Source: Tetrahymena thermophila SB210 | Taxonomy: Eukaryota > Ciliophora > Oligohymenophorea > Hymenostomatida > Tetrahymenidae | Assembly: GCF_000189635.1 (NCBI RefSeq) | Contig: NW_002476216.1 | Coordinates: forward strand, 292,819-356,818 | Length of the DNA stretch: 64,000 bases | Reading direction: 5' to 3' | In this document: positions 38,437 through 50,338 of the stretch, piece by piece | Numbering within the stretch: the first letter of the stretch is position 1 | How the letters are laid out: each line of letters begins with the position of its first letter | Translations under genes and position numbers: made by a program | Notes under the pieces: generated by a model | Database searches by the model: none | What the model was told of the DNA's origin: nothing | What the model saw: only the letters and a program-made list of their open reading frames with translations

Positions 38437-40260
38437 AATTTTTTGGAATCTCCTTTTTATTTATTTGAAAAATATCTAATTTTCTTACATACTAAATAAC
38501 TTAATAACTAACTAACTAATAAACAAACAACCAAAATAATAACAAAAATTTAATTTATAATAACTTATAAACAAACAAATAAATAAATAAATAAATTCAC
38601 CTTAATTATAATTTCGAAAGAAATAAATATATTCATTATAAATAAATAAATCAATCAATCAATCTATAATTCATCTCTCTCAATCTACAAATAAATAAAT
38701 AAATAAATATTGATCATTTAATTACAATATTTCTAATAATAAATAAATAAATATTTGCGAATATAATATTTTGAACATTTTTCTAATTATTTGTATTATT
38801 TTATAGTTTATATTAAATCATTTATTCATACGATCACTAATCCTTATAATTTTTAGTGCTCAAATTTTTTTGCAAACAAAATTTTAATTGTAATTATATT
38901 TACCAGTCAATATACATTTATTTATTTATGCGTGCAAATATGATAAATTTTTTGCAAATGTACCAGTTTTCTATTGATTGACTTTTCCAAATGAGTCAGA
39001 TTTCAATTATTTTTGTTTACTTGTATCCTATTTATTAGCTGGTTAAACCTTCTATATGTAATTGATTATGTATCTATCTATCTATGTATTCATTTATTGA
39101 GTTTTTCTGATTATCTTTTTTGTTTCAGATTTTTTAATTATTCATCATAATTAGTTATACTGGTTTTATCTTCTAAAATACTAGATTTTATTTATAAGAA
39201 AATAGGTATTTTAAAAATATTATTACTTCTTTTAATAACGTTTTATTTGGAACAATTTTATTTGCAAAAAAATAAATTATTTTGGTGAAGAAATTGTTTG
39301 ATATCTTCTCATTTTAAAATTGATTTGAATAGTATAAGTAAGTGGCAATCAAAATCAGAGGAGGTGAGAGATATAAAAATTTTTTATTTTTTTTTGATAA
39401 TAAATTTGTGATCAAACAAAAAATAAACATTTAAATAATTAATTTATTAATAAATCAAAATTTGTAATTGATTTCACTTTTTTTTATCATTTAATTTGCA
39501 AGCTTTTGCTAGCATAAATCTAAAATAGTGTAAGATAGATAAATAGATAGATAGATTATATGTTTTCTTTATTTTATTTTTTGCTAGTAATAATATATAA
39601 ATTTTTTATAAAGCTTTACTGATTTTTTTTTGGAGTAGAACTATTTAAAAATCTAAGTCAGCAAATTTAATTTATAATTACTTAAACATAAATAATTCTA
39701 AAACTATTTAATTTACGCTCTTGGTATTACTTTTGTGCTTGTTTTCTTATTAAACTTAATAATAACAACATGAAACCGCATTTAAAACAAATTATGCATA
39801 TTTTAAAATTTATCAAAAAAAATACACATCAAAACAATTTAAACTATTTTTAGCTAGTTACAATGAATTTTGAGTTACTTCTTTGCTGAATAATAATTTT
39901 TTACTCAAGAAAAGATATGATTTCAAAAATAGCTGACAGATAAATAAATATATATAGATAGATAAATAGATAGATAGATATATAAACTAATGAATCATTT
40001 AAGAGGAACTAGAAATTATCTAAATAAACTTTTGCTTAGAGTTAAATTACATTAAATTTTATTTGCTTAGATATTTTAAAAAAATAATTTTTAGATGAAT
40101 TTATTTAAGTGTTATTAGAAAGCTGATTCTTTTTAGTACTTTGAAACAACCATTTATATTTCTCACAAAATAAAAGGCTTAAAAAACTTTTATCAGATAT
40201 TTTATAGTAAAAAAGATTAAGCGCTGCTATTTAGCATTAAAAGCCATAATAAATAAATAT
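38437..40260. other. intergenic region rich in AATA/TAGA microrepeats
   Basis: About 1.8 kb without a gene. Short AAATA runs crowd 38570-38750, TAGA runs lie near 39535-39555 and 39955-39980, and a TATC run near 39070. The part from about 39770 resembles 43190-43690, beyond the end of the next LRR gene, and belongs to the LRR-gene duplication. Confidence 0.6.
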
Positions 40261-42924
40261 TCAATATACTAACATCTTTAAGAAAGATAACCTTTCTATC
40301 TTATACAGTTTTTTAAGCAGAAATTATTCTCCATTATTCTTGCTACAAGTATTAATTATTTAATCAAAATTAGATAAATAAAATAAAATTTAAATATTAT
40401 TTAAATTAAATCAATCAAATTTGTTTTATTGTTTGTTTGCTTGCTTGCTTGAGTTTTTATTAAAAATAATAATTGATCTTACTTAAATTCAAGAACAAGC
40501 ATCAAGAGACTTTTATTCTATTTTAATTGCTTGCCTAAATCTAATATACCCTAATCAGAGATATTATAGTTAAAGCTTTTTATTTAGATTAAAAATGATG
40601 ATTAATGCACATTAATTAATATTTATATATACCATAAATAGAGCTCCAAAAACTTCAGATTTTTAGATTATGCTAAAGCTTAAGCAATACCAGATATTCC
40701 TTCATCGCCGAATTTATTGAATCTGTTTTCGAATACATAAATTAATTAAATATTTAATTCTGTAATTTTTAAAAAACTTTTGTAGTTAATTTTATTTATG
40801 AAAAGAAAAACAATACAATTAATAAGTTAAACAACTCAAATAAAACAGTTATTCAATATGGCTAATTTTTAAATAAAACTTTGAACTTTGCATTCATAAT
40901 TTCCATTCATTTTTGTTTATATTTATAATAAAAAAAAGAAGTTCTTTTAAAATCTATATCAAATTATTTTCATTTAAAGAAATCCACTCAAATAATTTAT
41001 CAATCAATCAACCAATTTGCTTGTATTGAAAAATTTTTTTGGTAGAAATTGTAAAAAATCAAAACAAATCATTTAAAACAATTTAAAAAGTAGATTCTTA
41101 TAAAATACTTGATAGTAGAAATTGAAAAAGTATGTTGAAGTTATTTAATTTGTTTATTACCAAATTCCTTTCTATTTAAATAATATGACATTTATCATGA
41201 TTCAATTTATTTCTTTAGATTTCCATAAATAACTTCTAAATAATTTTATTGAGTTAGTTAGCAAAAATAAATTGCTTTTGCAAAAAATAATTTAATTTAC
41301 TTCTACTTTTTATGAAATATATTTTTTTAAGTAGGATATTTTTTATATTTAAATAAACGTTTTATCTATCAAAAAGAACTTAATTTACCTTAATATAAGA
41401 GATAATTATGTAAGATTTTTACACAATGTTAGGGATTTACTTAGATTAAATATTCCTAAATCTTGAATCTGACAAAATCTTTTTTATATTTCATTTTTTC
41501 ATTTTAGGACAATTTAGAAATAAAAGAATTTATTTATGTTTTTTAAATTTTACGAAAGATCAAGTGTGAGAGATTTTAAGTTTTTGCTTTAGTTTAAGTT
41601 CTCACCTAGAAATGTAGCACCCCTATCACCTATCTCAAGTTCGCTATTAAATTAAAAGAAAATAGATACATTTAATAATTCGATTCATAATTAATTAATT
41701 AATTAAATAAAATTAGATTTTTATCAAAAAGATTTGAAATTTTTTGTAATTAATTTAAACATAAATTACTATAAATAGAGTGTTAAAGTTTGAATTTTTT
41801 TATGCTATCCAATATAAAAAGCTAAATCTTTAATGCCTTCTTGATTAATTTAGTTGAATCTTTTTATTTAAATCAAAATATTTTAAATAAATTTATATTT
41901 ATAAATTAGCTTTATTTTTAAAAATTATTCATCAAAATAGATAAAAATTTTTCACATTTAATTAATTATTAATTATTTTACCCAATATTAAACGTAAGAA
42001 TTGACAAATTTAAAAATTTGTTAAAAATTAAAGCTGTATCAGATACTCCTTAGCTTTTTATTTAGTTATTCCTGTATTAATTCATTAAATTTTGTTCAAA
42101 AATATATTTTAATTTCTTAATTAACTACTCTAAATTTAGGATTAGATGGTTTATTTGTTTACTGTTGCTTAATCCATTAGATAATTTCTTCAAGCCTGTG
42201 TCTGAAATTTTATTATGCCTTTTCAAAATTTTGAGTTTCTGAATATTTTCAAATTAAAAAAATATACTTTAAACTTAAATTGAGGTTAATTAAGTTTTCG
42301 AATTATCGAATTGCTTCTCCTAAAAAAGAAACACTGCTATCACTAATTTAGTTATACCTATTTCAAATAAAAAATCATTCTAAACACAAATTTGTGTTAA
42401 TAAAAATTAGATCCAGCAAATTACCCTAAATTTAATTCTAAGCCAATTAATTTTTTACATTTAAATAAAATTTTAGTTAGGTTAATTAAGCCTTGGTCAT
42501 TAAGCTAAGATTTTCTTTTAAATATTTAAAAATTAATTAATTTATTAATTTAATTAAATCTATAAAATGAATAATTAATAAATAAATAAAAGAGAAATTT
42601 ACTCTAAAATAAGTTTAAAAATGATAAGGTTTTAATGATTTAACATTTCTTGGCCAATCTAAGATATTTCAATATCAGTGATCTAATTTCTATTTAAAGA
42701 AGAGTAAGTAAAATTAATTTTATCTTAACAAATAAATAAATTAAATTGTTTACTTCTAGTTTAAATTAACAGTTAACGCTTCATCTGACTTTATACAAAC
42801 AACCTTTTGATATTATAAAATGTAAATTTCTTAGTTTTATTTTGATTTTATTTATTACTTTATTTGAAATATTTAATTATTTTTTTATTTTAGTACTCCT
42901 TTTTTTGCAAAAAATTAATCCCAT
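40261..42924 (-). CDS. exon-per-repeat LRR protein A
   Basis: 335 residues in twelve exons (5' to 3'): 42924-42859, 42803-42754, 42689-42603, 42514-42425, 42357-42268, 42218-42129, 42071-41982, 41643-41554, 41478-41389, 40722-40633, 40575-40483 and 40342-40261. Seven internal exons are exactly 90 nt, one is 87 and one is 93. From exon 2 onward every junction is in phase 2. Each internal exon is one LRR such as NKISDTGLKKLSNGLSNSKQ, or FNKFGDEGISGIAQALAQSK followed by NLKFLEL. The first exons (MGLIFCKKRS..., VVCIKSDEALTVNLNQK) form the cap and the last ends LSFLKMLVY. No signal peptide is seen. Its tandem sister starts at 46372. The start was chosen because the same ATG and the same intron are usable in both copies. 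Confidence 0.82.
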
Positions 42925-43692
42925 ATTTTAATTTAATTTACTTTTTTTATGCTAAGTTAAATTATATTTTAAATAACACAAATTAATTATTTTCTTTAAC
43001 AATTATTATATTTCAAGATAAAAAGGGGTTAATAAGTAGAGTTTCTTTCCAACCCCACATATACTATATATATATATAAGAAGTAGTGAAAACAGTCTTT
43101 TCGTACATTTAAGTTTTTAAAAAAACAATATTATTATAAATGTATTAAAAAAAGTTAGTCTAAAAAATTATGTGCCAGACCACACTTTTCCCTTTATATC
43201 ATATTTTATAATTTATCATAAAAATACACATCAAACAATTTAAACTATCTTTAGTTAAATACTAATTCTGATATATATTTTGAGTTACTAATTTTCTTAA
43301 TATTAATTTTTATTCAAGGAAGGACATGAATTGTATTTCTTTCAAAAATAGCTGACAGATAAATAAATAAAAATATAATTAGTTAGTTAGATATATAGAT
43401 AGATTGATAAATAGATATTAAAACTAATGATTTTTTTAAGAGGAACTAGAAATTTTCTAAATAAACCTTTGCTTAGAGTTAAATTACATTAAATTTTATT
43501 TGTTTAGATATTTTCAAAGAATAATTTTTAGATGAATTTATTTAAGCGTTATGATTCTTTTTAAAACTTTGAAAATACCATTTATATCTCACACAATATT
43601 AAAGACTTAAAAAACGCTTATAAGAAATTTTATAGTAAAAAAGATTAAGTGCTGCTATTTAACATTAAAAGCCATAATAAATAAATAGTCAA
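42925..43692. other. spacer between tandem LRR genes A and B
   Basis: 768 bp. The right part (from about 43190) resembles 39770-40260 and is part of the duplicated unit. There is a (TA)n run near 43065-43078. No gene is seen. Confidence 0.6.
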
Positions 43693-46008
43693 TCAATATA
43701 CTAAAATCTTTAAGAAAGATAACCTTTACATCTTATACAGTTTTTTAAGTTGAATTTATTCTCCATGATTTTTGTTACTTTTATTAATTATTTAAACAAA
43801 ATTAGATAAGCAAAATAAAATTTAAATATTTTATAAATTAAACCAATCAAATTTTTTTTTTTGTTTGTATGTATGTATGTATGACCTTATATTAAAAAAT
43901 ATTTGATCTTACTTAAATTCAAGAACAAGCATCACAAGGCTTTTATTCTATTTTAATTGTTTGCCTAAATCTAAAATACCCTAATCAGAGACATTATAGT
44001 TAAAGCTTTTTATTTAGATTACATATGATGATTAATGTACATTAATTAATATTTATATATACCACAAATAGAGCTCCAAAAACTTCAGAATTTTAGATTA
44101 TGATAAAGCTTAAGCAATACCAGATATTCCTTGATCGCCTAATTTATTGAATCTGTTTTTGAATACATAAATTAATTAAATATTTAATTCTGGAATTTTA
44201 AAAAGCTTTTGAAATAAATTTTATTTATTTATTAAAAAGGAATGTAATTAGTAAGCTAAGCAACTCAAACAAAACAGTTATTCAATCTAGCTAATTTTAA
44301 AAAAAAAATTTAGATTTCACATTCATAATTTCCATTCATTTTGTTTATATGTATTACAAAAAAAGTAATTCTTTTAAAATCCCATAGCAATTTATTTACA
44401 TGTAAAGAAATCCACTCAAGTAATTTATGAATTAATCAATAAATTTGTTTGTGTTGAAAATTTATTTTTTGGTAAAAATAAGAAAAAGCCAAATCTAATA
44501 ATTTAAAAAGTAGATTCTTAGAAAATTCTTGATAATATATTTAGTATTAATTGAAATAGTTTGTTGAAGTTATTTAATTTGTTTATTACCAAATACCTTT
44601 CTATTTAAATAATATGAAATTCATCATTCAATTTATTTTTTTTATAGATTCCATATTTATAGCTTCTAAATAACTTTATTAAGTTGGTAAGCAAAAATAA
44701 ATTGTTTTTGCAAAAAATAATTTAATTTTCTTCTACTTTTTATGAAATATATTTTGAAAAAGTAAGTTATTTTTTTTAAATTTAAACAAACGTTTTATCT
44801 ATCAAAAAGGAGTTAATTTACCTTAATATAAGAGATATATAAGTCAGATTTTTACACAATGTTAAGGATTTACTTAGATTAAATATTCCTAAATCTTGAA
44901 TCTGGCAAAATCTTTTTTAAATTAAATTTTTTTATTTTTGGGCAATTTAGAAAAAAAGAATTTATTTATTTTATATTAATTTTACGAAAGGTCAAGAGTG
45001 AGATATTTTAAGTTTTTGCTTTAATTTAAGTTATCGCCCAGAAATATAGCACCCCTATCTCCTATATCAAGTTTTCTATTAAATTAAAAAATAAAATCGA
45101 AATATTTCATAATTAATTAATTAAATTAGATATTTATCAAAAAAAAAGATAAGAAATATTTTATTTTAAATTTAATCATATAATACTATAAACAGAGTGT
45201 TAAAGTTTGAATTTATTTATGCTATCCAATATTAAAAGCTAAATTTTAAATGCCTTCTTGATTAATTAAGTTGAATCTTTTTATTTAAATCAAAATATTT
45301 TAAATAAATTTATATTTATAAATTAGCTTTATTTTTTAAAATTATTCATAAAAATTAATAAATAAATAAATAAATATTTTTCATATTTAATTAATTGTTT
45401 TACCCGATATTAAATGTAAAAATTGACAAATTTGAAAATTTGTTAAAAATTGAAGCTGTATCAGATACTCCCTAGTTTTTTATTTAGTTATTCCTATATT
45501 AATTCATTAAATTTTGTTCAAAAATATATTTTAATTTCTTAATTAGCTACTCTAAATTTAGGATTAGGAGGTTTAATTGTTTGCTGTTGCTTAATCCATT
45601 AAATAATTTCTTGAAGCCTGTGTCTGAAATTTTATTATTCCTTTTCAAAATTTTGAGGTTCTGAATATTTTTTAAATTAAAAAAAATTTACTTTAAACTT
45701 AAATTGAGGCTAATTAAGTTTTCGAGTTATCCAATTGCTTCGCCTAAAAAAGAAACACTGTGATCACTAATTTAGTTATACCTATTTCAAATAAAAAATC
45801 ATTCTAAATACATATTTGAGTCAATATTTTTATCTTAATTAGATCAAGCAAATTACCCAAAATTTAATTCTAAGCTAATTAGTTTTTTACATTTAAATAA
45901 TCTTTTAGTTAGGTTAATTAGGCCTTGGTCATTAAGCTTAGATTCTCTTTGAAATATTTCAAAATTAAATAATTTATTTATTTTTTATTCATTCTATAAA
46001 ATAACTAA

Positions 46009-46039
<31 letters not shown>

Positions 46040-46372
46040 AGAAATTTACTCCAAAATAAGTTTAAAAATGATAAGGTTTTAATGATTGGACATTTCTTGG
46101 CCTATCTGAGATATTTCAATATCGCTGATCTAATTTCTTTTTAAAAAAGAGTAAATAAAATTTATTTATTTTTTAACAAATAAATAAATTAAATTGTTCA
46201 CTTTTAGTTTAAATTAATAGTTAACACTTCATCAGATTTTATACAGATAACCTTTTGATATTATAAAATGTAAATTTATTAGTTTTATTTTGATTTTATT
46301 TATTACTTTATTTGAAATATTTAATTATTTTTTTATTTTAGTACTCTTTTATTTGCAAAAAATTAATCCCAT
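43693..46372 (-). CDS. exon-per-repeat LRR protein B, tandem sister of A
   Basis: 336 residues in twelve exons: 46372-46307, 46251-46202, 46136-46050, 45946-45857, 45781-45692, 45640-45551, 45493-45404, 45075-44986, 44911-44822, 44152-44063, 44005-43913 and 43777-43693. Exon lengths equal those of gene A except the last (85 instead of 82 nt, with a nearby acceptor). Introns and flanks are also alike, so the whole ~3.4-kb unit was duplicated. Substitutions leave every frame and splice site of the model intact, and LRR positions such as N, L, G and the C-terminal LSFLKILVY are kept, which suggests both copies are functional (inference). A possible acceptor AG in the first intron of A is absent here, but the acceptor used in the model is present in both. 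Confidence 0.81.
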
Positions 46373-46843
46373 ATTTTAATTTAATTTTCTTTTTTTATGT
46401 TAAATTAAAAAAATTATATTTTAAATAACGCAAATTATTTATTTTCTTTAACAATATTTATACTGTAAGTTCTCATTAATTCACCCCAAATTAAGAAAAA
46501 TTTTTAAAAAAATGTTAACCTCCAATTTGCATCCCAAGCTCCTATTTATTGAAAGTTAGCTATATTTTAATTCATAATTTATGGTAGATAAATTAAGTAT
46601 TTATATATATATATATTTTATCTCCTAATATGTATATAACATTTCATAATAATTAAAGCAAATAAATAAATATTAACAAAAAAAAACAAATAAATAACAA
46701 TTCATCAGTGTAAAAAAAATTAATTAGAGAAAACATATTTAAATAGTAGATAAAAATTGATATTCTCAACATTAAATAAAACAAACAATACAATTAATCA
46801 ATTAATTCAATAAAAAATAATTGAATCAAATGCCATTAATTAT
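46373..46843. other. spacer between LRR genes B and C
   Basis: 471 bp of AT-rich DNA. A segment near 46455-46490 (TTCTCATTAATTCACCCC) resembles the ends of the inverted-repeat element at 62841 but shows no partner end. Confidence 0.45.
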
Positions 46844-49800
46844 TCATAAAACTAAAATAAAGACAACTAGCTTTTTTGATTGCAGACACTTTATCCATAT
46901 CTCCAATTATTCTTCATAAGGAATACCACTATCTCTTTAATTATTAAATAAAAAATTAAAAAATAAATACTTAATTGTGTGGAAAATCAATCAAGTGTTT
47001 CAAATTTAAAAAAGAAATAAAAAACTAATTTAGAAAATTTTATTGTTTTTAATCAATATTACAGAAAAATAAAACAATTAAAATCAATATAGCTTTTTAC
47101 TAGAGTCTAAGTTCCAAAGTTGAAAGATTAGCACACTTTGCTATACCAGAGGCTAAATCTAAAGCGCCCTTAGAATGGATATCATTGTAACTTTTAATAT
47201 ATATATTAAATTTATTAGTTTTCATTAAAAATATTAAAATAATCAAAGTAACTAACTACTGACCATTAAAATTAAACAAAATCAATAGATGTGTTTTATT
47301 TTCTAAATTAATTTAGAGATAAATTTATCAAAGGTATCAAATTTACTAAAAGCTTTACCTAAGTTGTAGTTCCAAATTTTAGAGATTATGGCAATTAGAT
47401 AAAGCAATACCTAAGTCTAATGCAGCTTATTCACCAATAGAGTTAAATCTTTTTATCAATTCAAAACAAATCGTTCAGTTAAAAACAAAAATTAAATAAG
47501 AATTAGATTCCAAATAAACGAAATAAATAAATAAAAAACATGATAAATAGTGTTTGATTTATTAAAATTAATTCTTAAAATAATAAATAAATAAATAATA
47601 AGACAAATCGAACTTATTTATTTACGCTAGATGAAGTGATAAATTTGAGATATTACCCCAGTTTGGTAAAACAAAAATTAAGTCCGATATAGATTAATGA
47701 GTAATTTAACTTTTACTTTTTATGCATTCAAAATAAATAAATTTAAAATTAATAAGAAATAAAACAATTGTAAAAATTTATAATCTTTAAAAGTATTAAT
47801 TAAGCTATAATAAAATAAATATTCAAATACAATCAAAAAACAAATAAATCAAATAAAAAAAGATATATTTAAACTCTTCATAAATTAAGAGAACATTCAC
47901 CGTATTTTTTAAGACGATTTTGTAGCCCTTAATTTGAAATCTCAAAAATTTTTCAAATCTAAAATTTTTTTTTGGACCTTAATGTAAAGAGGTAATTGAC
48001 TCTTAAATAATAAGGAGTTGTAGTTTATTAAAGAAAAATATAATGTGGTAAAATAATTTTTTTAAAAAGCAATAGCTTAACCGTTTTTAAATAAATTAAG
48101 TTACTTGATAGCAAGTGCTAATTTAGAAAGTTTAGTACAATTTTTTAAATTAGAGGTTATGCTTGAAACACCCTAGTCACCAAACTAATTATAACTTTTT
48201 TGTATTTTCAATTTTAATATGTTTATTTTTAACAATGAAAAAATAAGAAAAAGTCAAAATCATTTTTAAATTTAAAAAATAAACTATCTATCTATCTATC
48301 AATCAGCTCAAAAAAATTATTTGAATTGAAGATCTTTGATAAAAAAGTTTATCATTTAAAAATAACAAAATCAAAAATAATTAATTATATTAGTAATAAA
48401 AAAGGATCGATCCTACTTTAAATTAAGAGTCAAGCGTGAAAGATTTAAGCAATTTCCTAAAGAGGAACTTAATCTTGATACACCTTCATCTCCAATTAAA
48501 TTATCACTTTTTTTGTTTAAAATAAATTTATTAGTTAGTTAGTTAGCATTAAAATAATACAAAATAGTTTAAAATTGAAGAAATCAGAAAATATTATAAA
48601 GTAAAATTACTATCTAAATAATTTAAATCAGCAAGTAGTAACGAAGGAAAATAAATAATTAGATTTTTATTTTAAATTAGTTTTTAGATAAAGAAATATA
48701 AATAAACTTTAAATTTAAATCATTTTTACTCTAGTGATAATGTCAAATCGGAGAGTCTAAAGCATTTTCTTAATGCTTCACCTAAGGTTGAAACACCTTT
48801 GTTACCAATTTAATTCTAACTTTTTTTATTATTTTATTTGAAAAATATAAATAAAATGTTCAAAAAACAAAAAGTTAAATTTTAAACAAACAAACAAACA
48901 TATTTTAAATGTATGTATGTATGTATGTATGTATGTATGTATGTATATTGCTTGTGTGTTTTTTTGTTTGTTTAAAGCTTTAAAAAAATTAGAAATATTA
49001 AAATTAAATAAAAATAAATGTCAATATCATTTGAAATTCACATCGTATGTATGATGATTAAACAACTATTTCGAATTGAATATAGTTTTTTCATAGATAA
49101 TTATATTTTAATTTATTAATTTATAAGATCATTACAAATTCTCCTTCAGTGAGAGTATCAAAAAATTAGAGCGAAATCGATATATAAATTTTCAAGATTA
49201 AAAAAGTGAATTTAAATTATAAAAGAAAGTGACTTTTTTTGTAAGATGTTTTATCTAATCAAAATTTGAAATATTTTCAAAATAAATAAATATCGAACTG
49301 ATCAAGTCAATTTTACTTTAGATTTTCACAATTATTCTCATTTTTTAAATTAAGATAAATAATTGCTGGTTTTAATTTAATAAGCAAGCGGATTTTAATC
49401 ACAAAGTTCTAAAATAAAGCGTAAAGCAAACAAAATAAAAATAAAATAATGAGCTAAGTTATTAAAGAATTATTAATTAATTTTTTTAAAGAAGCAACAT
49501 TTAGTATTTTAAAAAAATAATTTTACACAAGGTTTAGCTACAAATTAGAGAGATAAATGCATTTTTCCAATACAGAACTAAAAGATGATATTTCCTCGTC
49601 ACCAATTTATGTTTTTCTTTTTAATATTTATTAGATAAATTTATTATTAAGATTAAAAAGTGATAAAAAAATTAACAATATAATTTTAAGTTTAAAATTG
49701 AATAAAGTAAGATTGAATAAAATTAAAACTTTTTAAAAAATTGAGTCAAAAAAATATTTAATTAGAAAATCATATTTCTTTCTAAATTAATTTTAATATT

Positions 49801-50303
49801 TAAAAATATAAAATAATGAAGAAAGAATCTTATGCTTGAAATTAAATATCAAGTTTGTGAGGTTAATGCAGTTTGACAAATCAGAAAATAAGCATGACAG
49901 ACCTTATCCATTAATCTAATTGTTCCTTTTAATAATACAAAAGAAGAATGAATAAATAAGAAATCAAAAATAAATAAATTTATATTTAAAAACTAAAGCT
50001 GAATTATATTAAATTTCATTAAGAAAAATAAACAATTAAAAGTAAAAAAATGTTTATACTCAAGATAAAGTGTCAATTTTGAGAGATTAATATTGCTTGT
50101 AAAAGCAGAACCTAAGCCAGATATACCCTATGAGCCAAATTAATTGCTTCTTTTTATAAATTAAGCATAAATTAATAGTTAGGATAGAATTGCTAAAGGG
50201 AATATGAAAAAGTATTATGTGAAAAAATTAAGAGCAAGAAAAAATAAAAAACTAAACGAAAAAAAATAATTTATAAAATAATGAAATCAAAAATAATTAA
50301 AAT

Positions 50304-50338
<35 letters not shown>

